NCBI GenBank assembly: GCA_032768795.1 | Contig: CP136492.1 | Span: 1 to 64,000, forward strand | Source: Tremella fuciformis | Lineage: Eukaryota; Basidiomycota; Tremellomycetes; Tremellales; Tremellaceae | Direction: 5' to 3' | Length of the DNA stretch: 64,000 bases | Shown: piece by piece, positions 20,307 through 30,104 of the stretch | Layout of the letters: every line of letters starts with the position of its first letter | Numbering within the stretch: position 1 is the stretch's first letter | The notes under the pieces: model-generated | What the model was told of the DNA's origin: nothing | What the model saw: only the letters and a program-made list of their open reading frames with translations | The model's database searches: none | Made by a program: the position numbers and the translations under genes

Positions 20307-22160
20307 ATGCTGGAAGATCTCGCCACTCGCCTCTCCCGCATCCAAGTGGGCAAGCTGCGCTGTGCGTATCCGATGATGCGCCATATGAAACCTCCTGACG
20401 GCAGACAACTCGCCGTGGACGCAGGTATTGCTCGTGGGTTTGGTGTGTTTCTGCTCTGTGGGAATGTTCTCCGCCGTGGGAGGTCTCGGGGCCGGGTCAG
20501 TCTTGTTTTTCTATCCTGATTGGGCCCCCTCTGACGGCCCAGAGGTACGGAAAACGCTCAGCTCTCTGATACCGCCAACGCCGTCTTGTACGCCACTTTC
20601 GCCATCTTTGGCTTGGTGGGGGGGTCTATCAACGTCAGTTCCTGTCGCATTATGGGGTTTGCAGCGCTGAGTGCAGAACATTCTCGGTCCACGCCTGGCT
20701 TTGTCCATTGGGTCCTGCGGCTACATCCTCTACATTGGCTCCCTGTGAGTCCAGTTTTCGATCAGGACGGGCAGCGAGCTGATTGCATCCAGCTGGAATT
20801 ACCAGGTGCACGGCACCGAGTGGTTTGTCATTTTCTCCGGAGCCATTCTCGGTGTCTGTGAGTTGTGGTCTGGTCGTTTCGCTGCTTCGTCGCTGACGAG
20901 ACAGGCGCCGCCATTCTGTGGGCAGCCCAGGGAGCTATCATGATGTCGTACCCGATGGAAAAGGACAAGGGTCGCTCGTTCTCCCTTTTCTGGATTGTTT
21001 TCGCAATGGGCTCTCTGATGGGTTCTGCGATCGCACTGGGAATAGAGTACCACTCGACCCTGCCGGCAGTGTCCACCGGTGTCTACCTCGCATTCATGAT
21101 CGTTCAAAGCGTCGGTATTGTCTTCAGCTGGCTCATCCTTCCCCCTCGTCAGTTCTTCATGACATAGCTGTCTGTCGGAGCTCATGCCAGACCTCGTTAT
21201 CCGTGGTGACGGCACCGTGGTCAACTTGGAAGACTCTACGGGGTACAAGCAAGAGATCAAGGACTTCATCCAGCAGTTTAAAACCTGGAACATGCTTCTT
21301 CTCTTCCCCATGTTCTTTTCTTCCAACTACTGTCAGCCGAAAGAACCGGATATTCAGGGTCCAGCTGACTTCCCAGTCTACTCGTACCAAGGAGCCATCA
21401 CGGCCTTCCTTTTCAACGGTCGGACGAGGTCTCTCTCCGCTTTGCTCACTGGCGTTGGAGCGATTGTTGGTGCCCTCGCCATTGGAGTCATCACCGACAA
21501 GAGCCCCGGCAGCAGGAAACGCAGAGCTTTCACCGGTCTGATAGTCAGTTCGGTTGCCATGGTGGCGGTCTGGGCGGGCGGGCTGGCCTACCAGACCAAG
21601 TTCAAGCGTGGTCAGGATGACTTTGGAGCCATGGACTGGACGAACCACCGCGCGATTGGGCCAATCATTCTGATTTTATGCTGCAAGTCTCCCATTGTAC
21701 AGCAATGGCGTTATGCTGACCGTTTTACAGACTACATCTGCGACGCGTCCTACCAGGGTCTTGCTTACTATTCGATGGCCTCCATCACGAACTCGCCCTT
21801 CAAGCTCGCCCGTATGGCAGGTTATTACAAGGGTGTCCAGTCCGCTGGTGGCGCCATTGCGTGGGCCATGGATGCTGTCAAGGTGAGTCGTGACTGAACG
21901 ATTGAATTGTGTCTTATGCTCAGACCCCTTACCTCTCCGAATTGATAATCTCTTGGGTGCTTTTGCTGTTTTCAATCCCCCTCGTCGCCATCGTTCTTTA
22001 CCGCGTCAAGGAGAGCAACTACGAGGACGAGCACGCTGTACACGTCGAGGACCTGCCGGTCGGCACGCTCGAGCACGCGGCATTGCCTGGGGGTCACCAC
22101 GAGGGAACTGCCGGCGACAAGAACCAAGTCATTACCCTCGATCTTGAAGAGAAGGTATAA
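20307..22160 (+). CDS. UNC93-like major facilitator transporter
   Basis: Membrane protein of the UNC93-like/DUF895 group of MFS proteins, read across several exons. The first membrane segment is VLLVGLVCFCSVGMFSAVGG (~20428). AAILWAAQGAIMMSYPMEKDKG and FSLFWIVFAMGSLMGSAIALG lie at 20910-21050. RGDGTVVNLEDS follows an intron near 21150, and KGVQSAGGAIAWAMDA is near 21860. The last exon ends in a hydrophilic tail at TAA 22160. The first exon is uncertain: ATG 20307 is the nearest candidate, but its splice phase to the exon at ~20410 was not resolved. It probably moves a sugar or oligosaccharide used by the adjacent hydrolases; the substrate is inferred only from context. Confidence 0.8.
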
Positions 22161-22498
22161 TCGTGGACCGGAAAGCGATGATCGGGGCGAAGAGAAGGGC
22201 GAGCAAACCCCTGCGGAGTGAGGAGATGGCCGCGGAGGTGGCCAAGAGCAAGGAGTGGCTCTGTACGTTGAAAAAAGACCCTTTGAAAGTGGGTAGATTG
22301 TTACTATTTGCCTCTGAGTGTTGCCCATACCCCGTGGTTCAGATTGTGAATGCATTCGAGTCCACAACGTCCAACCGCATCTTGCGCCACACTAATTGCA
22401 AAGATCCAGATAATAGAGTATGTTTGAACCACGATATTGTCGCATCGGCCGATTGTCAATAAGGCGTACATGACATCCAAAACTAATGTGTCGGTACG
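22161..22498. other. Spacer between convergent genes
   Basis: 338 bp between the stops of the transporter and the regulator. It is the 3' untranslated region of both; nothing else is recognised. Confidence 0.5.
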
Positions 22499-24431
22499 CT
22501 AGCCGTCGATCCAAGGAATGCCCATCGGGTTCAAGTCGAAGAATGGCCACAGGTCATCAATGCCTGAACTGGCGATGCCAATTGCGGTATTGTCCACCGA
22601 CTCGCGATCGGCTAGCACGTGGTCCACCAAGTTCTTGAGCGCCGTGTCTACCGTCTGCCCTTCGAATGCAGTGATGAGCGATTCGGACAGACTCATGGCT
22701 GCGGTCAACATACGCCGAAAAGCGGGAAAGATGGGAGATTCTTGGAATAGCGATTCCATGTTGGGGTCGTACTTTGCTGCCGACAACATCGTCACGTACG
22801 CCAACACGGCCAAGTAAGCCCAGTGAGCCGGCAAAATGGCGAGGTCAAGGTCGTTGCTGACCGCAAATTGCATCGCTTCCTCTCCTTTTTGAAGTCTGAG
22901 ACGCCCAAAATCCAGCCAGAAGGTGAGACGACCTTCCGGCGCCAAAGGAGTGGGAAGACATGCAGCGCAGTCCATGGCAAATTTGCTGCATGCCAGCGTC
23001 TCGAAGAGGATGGAAGTGAAGATGAGGTATTCCGCCGAGGAACCTGCCGTCAAATCACACCCGCCTGACAACAGACCCTACTCACATTGCGAAAGGCGAA
23101 CCTGTTTTCGCCATTCTTGAGCGTCGGAGCAGTAAGAGTCCCAAGCCGATCTCAGGGTGGGAAGCAGTATTGGGATGTCGGCAGTCTTCGAATTACGCAC
23201 AAAGCGAAAAGATTCGGTCAATGTAGCTAGAATTGACAAATATCGGCTCTCTAGACAGAGGTGATGGGCGACGAAGGCGTCGGATAGCGCGATGTCGTTG
23301 AAGACGGGCTGCGAGGCAGAAGGGCGCCAGCAAAAAGAGGGGGAGTGGAAGACGTCGGCCCTGAGGTCAGAGACGAGGTGCAGGGTCGCGCAACACTAAC
23401 CATCGTTTGCGATGATTGACCTGATAAAACTGCTCTAAGCTGATTTGATGGATGCAGAACTTACGAGCATAATCCTTGCCAATCGCTCCTCTGTCCACTC
23501 GCGCCCGCTGGACGGATTCTGCTCGAGGGCCAGTGCCTCGTCCTCTAATCCCAACCTCACTGCCATTGAATACGCCTGGACCGCAGCTGCGTGCGGTTCC
23601 ACTATGCAAATGTATCGGGTTTCGTATTCGATCGGCGCGTAAGACAGCAGAAAGAGACCGAGCAATGCGTCAAATGATGCTGAACAACGCTCGAGTCTGC
23701 TGAGATTGGCTCGCAGAATGTGACAAATCCTGTCCGCTGTAGTGGGATCCATGCCAATCCGCGTCATGTACAGCACACAGCTGACCAGAAACGATGACCA
23801 GGGCTCATCTGAGGGTTTGCTGAGGGTTGACAAAGGACAGAGGTCGTCCATCCGTGTCGTCAATCTGAGGTGTCAGATATTGAGCGACCTCCCGAGACAC
23901 TCACTTGTTCCAGGCGGAGACCACGTCGGGTTTCGTTACAACGCCCAGCTCGATCGGGTCTAGGAACCGGGTTCGCGTTGGTATGCCCAATTGCTGGACG
24001 ACAAACAGCATCGGATCGATCGGCCTCACTTGTTCATCTCCGTTTCTGGAAGCGATCTCGTCTCTAGCAGCATCACTGGAGGCAACAGGGGGATTCGACC
24101 ACAGATGGATCTCCCGCGCGTGTTGTTGCAACAGCGAGTTCATTTCGGACAACTTGGCGTGCAACGAGTTGAGCAGACTCGTTTGGGGGGCCCCAGCGTT
24201 TGCATCGGAGGCCAGGTCTTTCCAGACGGCCGTAGCGCCTCCTGTCGGCTGCATCACCGTGCTCAAGGAGCATCTCATTCCAAACTCGCGGCATCTTTCG
24301 CAGCCTTCGCCGACGCGCTCGGGCGCGTACTGACACCTCGACTTGCGGTTGCGACAGAACTCACACGCTAGACGGCCTTTGGACCACTTTCGCTTGAGCG
24401 GGTTGTCAAGCATGGACCGGTTCTCGGACAT
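22499..24431 (-). CDS. Zn2Cys6 fungal transcription factor (cluster regulator 1)
   Basis: ATG at 24431 gives MSENRSMLDNPLKRKWSKG. The binuclear zinc cluster is at residues ~23-54: C-x2-C-x6-C-x10-C-x2-C-x6-C (ACEFCRNRKSRC ... CERCREFGMRC). It is followed by a probable coiled linker (LNSLHAKLSEMNSLLQQH). The middle region, spread over several exons, resembles the fungal-specific regulator domain. The C-terminus is PFFDLNPMGIPWIDG, ending at 22499. It is nuclear, and probably controls the surrounding glycoside hydrolase and transporter genes. Exon borders between 22980 and 23900 were not resolved. Confidence 0.85.
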
Positions 24432-24591
24432 GATTGATAGATCGGCTTAAAGATTGATCGTTGCTTTCGAAAATGGGCACCGAGGGGGACGGGGAGAAAC
24501 GGGGAAGTTTTCCTAAAAAGCAGCCGGCCGGGATTTGTGGCAAAGTTCCGGTACGTATCCATCGAAAACTGTAGAGCCGAGAACGCATGAA

Positions 24592-26215
24592 CTATGTACA
24601 AAAGCTTAGGTCAGAGAAGTGTGCAGGTGCCCGACATCCCACGCCGTTGGTCCCTTGGGCAAACAATCCCAAATGAGTCCCGATGAAAGGACTTTCGTCC
24701 GGATGCTTTCGCACCAAGATCTCGGTCGACAGGCTTGATACCTTGTGCCAATCGCGCTCGGACGTGCGGAACCTGAATGTGTAGCAAGTCGGTTCGGCTT
24801 GGACGTAGAGATCTACAGGATCCAATGTTGTCAAGTCGTGTCCAACCTCCTGGCGGATCAATCGTGCCCGCGCAATGCAAACTCACCTGGATCACGTTCC
24901 TTTCGTCCGGCCACCGAAGGAGGACACGTCTCGTAGTACCCTCGCGCCTTACAAGAAATGCCATGTACGAGTAACGGCTCCACCACACGACTGTTCCTGC
25001 CTCTTCATGTTCTACCTCGGGCGCAAAGTCAAGAGTCACCTTCCATTTACCGGACAGGGCGATTTGTTTTCGTAACAATATCGCACAACTGTCCTGCTGG
25101 TCGAGACAGAAGGCGTTACCGAAAATAGTGAGGGTATTTGGCCGGATGGAGAGGCTGTATTCGGATCGATAGGGTGTTCTGAGGTGGTACCACCCAAGTT
25201 CCAGCTCGTTCGAGCCGCGGCCAAACTGGGCGTTCCAAGGTGTGACGGGGCGCTCATTAGCGTCTATCGGGAGTCCTCCGTTAATGACCGGCCAATCGTC
25301 CACCCACTCGACCTGTGCAATGAATGTCTCCCGTCCCAGATGGGCGAGACCGGTGGCCTGACGCCTGATGCCCAGTAACAAGACATACCACTGACCGTCT
25401 TCGTGGGAGATGAAATCCGCATGTCCCGTCTGCTGTACGGCGGGATGGGCGTCGTTGAAGAGGATGGGGTTCCGCTCGAACGACTCATAGGGTCCGAAGA
25501 CCGACTGGCTACGGAATATCCACTGTTGATGATTGCTGTCGGTCCCTCCTTCCGCCGTGGTGAGGTAGTAGTAACCGTTTCGAGAAAAGATGTGAGGACC
25601 TTCGGCGATGCCGTCTTTCTGGGTGGATTGACGGATGAGAACGGGTTCGCCCACGTTTCTGCCAGTTTCGAGGTCTACCTCCACGCAGTATACAGACAGG
25701 TATGGATGACCGGCTCGATACACGTTGGCCGGTCTCGCCCAAGAGAGGAATGCCCCCCCGTTCTCGTCAAAGAACAACTTGTCCAGTCAGCACCTTGTAC
25801 TCAGCTCCGTCCCGCTCACATCCTGGTCGATGCCGCGTACGTCAAGATACACGGGATCGCTCCAGCTGTCGTGTTCCCAAATGTCATCGGTCCAGACATA
25901 GAACCCTCTCGGCCCAGGTCCCTCGAAGTTGTGCTCGTAAACGCATGTCGTGGCCACGTAGAACCGACCGCGGTGATGACGTAGTGTGGGAGCGAAAATT
26001 CCGTGACCCGGGCGGGTCGCCCGCAAGCACAGCTGAGGCAGCCTCGTCAGAACATGACCGATCAAGGTCCAGTCTAGCAAATTGATGGAGTGATACACCG
26101 GAATCCCAGGGAAATACTCAAAAGTGGATGTCACGAGGAAGAAATCGGAGCCTACACGGCAGACGGATGGGTCGGGATTGAATCCGGGTAACACCGGATT
26201 GGGCAGAAGGGCCAT
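24592..26215 (-). CDS. GH43 beta-xylosidase / alpha-L-arabinofuranosidase
   Basis: 513 aa in three exons, with introns at 25778-25819 and 24847-24886. The start chosen is ATG 26215 (MALLPNPVLPGFNPDPSV), because the upstream in-frame ATG at 26392 would translate a G-rich minisatellite. Five-bladed-propeller residues: general base Asp in NPDPS, the pKa-modulating Asp probably in GIDQD-LFFDENG (joined by the first intron), and acid Glu in AEGPHIF. The C-terminal ~200 residues form a DUF1349-like beta-sandwich ending in HLGLFAQG. There is no signal peptide. It would release xylose or arabinose from short imported oligomers. Confidence 0.9.
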
Positions 26216-26295
26216 GGCAAACAGCCAGAGAGGATGATGAAGTGGTGAAAAATCGACGAGAAGCTGTATAGGGAGTGATATGCGCGCTGAAGGCC

Positions 26296-26390
26296 GGGGG
26301 GTTTGGGGAGAGTGGGGAGAGGGGGGGAGTGGGGAGAGGCGGGGAGGCGGGGAGGCGGGGAGACGGGGAGGCGGGGAGGCGAGGAGTGTC
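26296..26390. repeat. GGGGAGGCGGGGAG minisatellite
   Basis: G-rich tandem repeat (GGGGAG, GGCGGGGA units) just upstream of the GH43 start. On the minus strand it reads Pro/Ser-rich, which explains the apparent N-terminal extension. The G-runs could form quadruplexes on this strand and may affect GH43 transcription. Confidence 0.8.
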
Positions 26391-26665
26391 ATGAACCTAC
26401 ATTAGGCGGCTTGCAGTCGTAACGTCCTGTAAAAAGCTCAATAAAGAACCGTTGGACGATACAATGGTTCTCACACGGGCGCGGAAAGGCGGGTAGGGGA
26501 AATGTGGGCTCCTGTGGAACGCCGCATGAAAGGCGAGACGAGGCGAGGCAAGAGATTCATCGTGGGGAACGTATTACGAGAGCTTCGCCTTAGTGTAGCT
26601 ATTATTCCTTTCCCGACACGCTCCCAGATCTTACAATCGGACCGCGCCCCATCGGACCCCCCCTC
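26391..26665. other. Spacer between GH20 stop and GH43 promoter
   Basis: Short AT/GC-mixed interval. No promoter element or gene is recognised beyond its role as the upstream region of GH43. Confidence 0.4.
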
Positions 26666-28806
26666 CTACGAAGTCTTGACCAAGAGGTTCCGCATGCGTC
26701 CTTTAAAACCTTTGCCCAGCGTTGTGAGAGGAGCGGTGCTGTAGATGGGCCCCCAGTTCCAAGCCCAGTAGGCCTCTTTCGTGTTGAACTGGGTCGTGTT
26801 GGTCGCGTTGTTAATCTGGACATAGGTGTGCACCGAGTCACTCGATACCTTGAGAGTGGTCCAGGTGTTTACCGGCAGGCTGTAGTTGAGATGGTGCGCG
26901 TATCCCTCGGTGATAAGGGTGAGGTTATGCACCGTCCCGTTTCCGGTGGTGAGGCTGGTTTCGTTGTTGGAGATGAGATTGGCGATGTCGCTCGTGAGAG
27001 GGTAGATGTCGAATGAGTACGAATAGTTCAGTCCCTTGCGGTAAAGGGGAGTCTCGATGGTGCAGTTGCCGTCAAAAGTGACGACCGAGTTGTTGAGGGC
27101 GCAACCGTGATTGATACCGTGATAGCCGTTGCCAGAAAGATCTGTAACCTTCGTGCCATTGGTCGACACAAAGTTGTACTGCAGGATGACATCGGTCTTG
27201 GTCGGGATCGACTGATCCAGGTGCATCGCCGGGATGGAGTCGTGAAGAGCTTGGAAGACGGAATCATATTCGGATTCGGTGAGGTTGCCGTTCCATTGCT
27301 TGTCGGCAAGTGCAGGCAATGCGTCCCGCCAGGCAAAGTACGTCTGCCAAGTGGTGACGCTCCACGGGTCATCGTTCCAGACAGTGTGAATGTTACCCAA
27401 TAACAGCGGTTCGTTTGGTGCCGCGTTGTTCGTCACATTGGTGTTACTAAACACCCAGGGATAGAAGGGTTCGCCGTTCGGACCGCCCTTGAAGATGAAC
27501 GTCTTGTTGAGGACCGTCGGGAAATAGGCGTTTTCGAACGTATCGACGTACGTCAACAGGTCAGAGTTGATGACCTTGTAACCGTTCTTGATGTAATCGA
27601 AAAGCGGATTGTCAGAGTAAGACGCCCAGTGGTGAATGGTGACGTTGGTGGTGATATTGTGGTAGGTGGATTTCGGAGGGTAGGTACCCCAGATCCTAGT
27701 ATTCTTCTGAGATGTGTTGTGGATATAGCCGTTCAGGGTATTGACATAGTCGTTATACAAGTCAACGTCATCGGCTGTGTATTCGTCGGCACCCATGTGC
27801 ACCGTCTTGGTGTGGAACCAGCTCAGAAACGTGTTCCAGATGGATTCGACTACAGGGAGGGTCTGTGGGTTATTCAGATCGAGCAGGGTCGCATCGGAAG
27901 ATAGCGCCAGCTCGGGCCTCCAACGGGTGATGGCGAGAGAGTGCCCGGGGGTGTCGATCTCCGGTATGATGGTGACCCCACGGGCGGCGCACTGGCGCTG
28001 CATGTTGTCAAAGATGTCGTAAGTGTAAGATTCGTTCTTGCGATCGTCGAGACCGGCGACCGCCGAGTCGGTGGACAGAAGGCGAAACGCCGAGTTGTTG
28101 TTGGCATACCAGTCGCTGGGGTCGGAAAAGAGTGTCGTGCCGTCGTCGGATAGATGAAGATGAAGCTCGTTCTGCTTGAAGTAGCTCAGGTGAGCGCAGA
28201 TCTGGATGATGAAATCAGGCGGGAAATATTTGCGAGCGACATCCATCATTGCTCCACGGACCGACCAGCCCGGAGCATCCACGGCTGAGCCCAGCGGAAT
28301 CGAGGTGTTGCCCACAACGATCATTTGCATGAGGGTCCTCGTCCCCCACCAGGCGCCCAAGGAGCTCGCACCAGAGATGACCACCCCGTTCGACGTGACG
28401 TTGATTGTATAGCCTTCGGCGGTGAAGCGGCCGGCAACGTCATAGTAGTTGCCGTTTGGGTTGATGGTCAGGAAGATGGCGCCCGCTTTGGCGCTGCTGG
28501 CCTGCGATTTTGGGACTGACCGCGAGAGGGCCGAGGAGAGATCGCTTGAGAAAGTCGAGGCAAAGTCATCCAGTGTCGGAGGAACGAGTGTAAGCCCGGT
28601 TTGATCAACCCATGAGGCGTATTGTTGGTCGACCACAATGGTCGTGAGCTTGTCGACAGAGAGACTGCCTTGTTTCGAGGCGAAATTGATAGAGGGAACC
28701 GTCACCAAACGACCGGTGACTGAAACGTCATTACAATGCTACCCGTCCCAATAGATCACTCACCGGACCAGGCCAGATAGACCAAAAGGAACAGACGGAA
28801 AACCAT
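26666..28806 (-). CDS. Secreted GH20 beta-N-acetylhexosaminidase
   Basis: 698 aa. A 43-nt first exon encodes most of a signal peptide (MVFRLFLLVYLAWSVTG after splicing); the intron is 28720-28763. A GH20 N-terminal domain covers ~40-140. The catalytic barrel includes GWSVRGAMMDVARKYFP, the HLSDDG motif, EIDTPGHS, and the HMGADEY Asp-Glu pair that assists and protonates substrate cleavage. Many N-glycosylation sites (Asn-x-Ser/Thr) fit secretion. The C-terminal ~170 residues (from VTDLSGNGYHG) look like a concanavalin/LamG-type sandwich, probably for carbohydrate binding. It would remove GlcNAc or GalNAc ends from chitin oligomers or glycans. It is the only clearly secreted enzyme in this cluster. 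Confidence 0.92.
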
Positions 28807-29067
28807 CGCAAGTACCCGAAAGATGGCGAGCGCTGTTACAGTTCGACATGGGTTATAAAGTAACTGGTGAGTAACCTAGGCGGTTCGACGTTGTCTCCTC
28901 TCCGTGGAGCACTGCCGCCGGTCCGACGGTCGGTGAAAACGCCGTCTCAGTGGATGTGTTTAATCTACTCCGGTCTGCTCCCCGCCGCTCCGGTCGTTAC
29001 GCTATTCGGGCGGACGATGATTGGCAAACGATACTCGAAGCTAGCTCCGCTGTGTCAAAGGGCATTC
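28807..29067. other. Spacer upstream of GH20, target of the copia insertion
   Basis: GH20 promoter region. It ends with CATTC, duplicated at 35045 on the far side of the retrotransposon. Nothing else is recognised. Confidence 0.5.
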
Positions 29068-29231
29068 TGTTGAACAATAGGCCCCGAGGACCCCGAGGAC
29101 GCCTCATAGGGTCAGAATTGCCTCTTGCGGCCAAATGAGTAACCTTATGTAGATGGCTTGAGCAGAGCGACAGCTCATAAGTAGAGAACTGCAGAGATGG
29201 ACGAATGCATAGCTCTCATCATTGTGTAACA
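29068..29231 (+). repeat. 5' LTR of copia element
   Basis: 164 bp, TGTTGAACAATAGG ... CATTGTGTAACA, with TGTT/AACA inverted ends. Confidence 0.95.
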
Positions 29232-29251
29232 GATTAAAAGTCCCAAGTCTC
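29232..29251 (+). other. Primer-binding site of copia element
   Basis: GATTAAAAGTCCCAAGTCTC directly follows the LTR and does not start with TGG. Its complement contains GGGACTTTTAATC, which looks like the anticodon stem-loop of a tRNA-Lys(UUU). Copia elements commonly prime from a 5' half-tRNA cut in the anticodon loop, which would fit. The same 20 nt serve the nested element at 29814-30104. Confidence 0.7.
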
Positions 29252-29813
29252 AGCCCGAGACTACAGAGAGCATACGGGCTGTCTATCGAGCCGTCGCCGC
29301 CGCCGCAGACGCTCTAGACACCGCCACAAACCGAGCCGTCGCCGTCTACCGTCGCGGACGCTCGAGAGCAGTTCCTAGCCGTCAGAGAAGGCTAGAGGAA
29401 GAACGAGAACACCTCGTAAGCACACAGGGAGAGCGTCGGGCCTAGTAACAGGCGCTCTATCGCGAAAGTCGTCCCCAGCGAGGTATCGTTCCGCTGACGC
29501 ACACCGTGCCGTCATATCTATCAAAATCAGCACCCCCGCGTGCGCACAGACCACCTTTACCTACCATTATCGCGATGTCTGCCACCAGAGTCAACATTGA
29601 CGCGATCCCAAAGCTCTCGCATGATCCTGCATCATACGCCCCATGGCGGGCGGCCGTAGAAGTCGCTCTGCAGCTCGGAGACTGCTGGAATGCAGCCTTG
29701 GGCCTCGATCTCGAGCCAGGGCGCGTCGCAGCCACCGAGCGCCGCACTCGAGCTGGTTCCGTCATGCCGACAGGCTCGGATATCGGTGGGGCCATGACAA
29801 GCGAGGATAAGAA

Positions 29814-30104
29814 TGTTAAACAAAAGTGACCGGCCAGTCGAGTGTCAAGGGCATTGATCGCCGTCTTGTAACACTCCCCCTCGAGAGATGCCCGTTGATA
29901 CTCTCGGAACCCGGAAAGCCACGTGTTCAACACCGTGCGCCTCCCCCTGCAGGCGGCATCCATGCGGGTGTGCGGATCGAACCCGCGCCTGTAACCTGCG
30001 CCTTCGTCTTCCACGCCCAAAGCGGAGACTTGGGACTTTTAATCTGTTAAACAAAAGTGACCGGCCAGTCGAGTGTCAAGGGCATTGATCGCCGTCTTGT
30101 AACA
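29814..30104 (-). mobile_element. 291-bp miniature LTR element (TRIM-like) nested in copia gag
   Basis: Two 60-bp LTRs (29814-29873 and 30045-30104), identical by eye, starting TGTTAAAC and ending CTTGTAACA as read on the plus strand. They flank only 171 bp, and the whole is bounded by a 5-bp target duplication AAGAA (29809-29813, 30105-30109). Read on the minus strand, the right LTR is followed by GATTAAAAGTCCCAAGTCTC (30044-30025), identical to the copia primer site. The left LTR is preceded by CGAGGGGGAG (29883-29874), identical to the copia polypurine tract. The interior has a Pol III B-box-like GGTTCGATCC and no coding capacity. It must have used proteins of an autonomous copia. Confidence 0.92.

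Noticed and set aside
26216..26392. Longer N-terminus for the GH43 protein from ATG 26392
   Set aside because: The added residues are the translation of a G-rich minisatellite, and the family start aligns with ATG 26215.
29983..30000. Stand-alone tRNA gene on the minus strand inside the copia element
   Set aside because: The GGTTCGATCC B-box-like motif lacks a pairing T-stem and acceptor; it belongs to the interior of the mini-LTR element.
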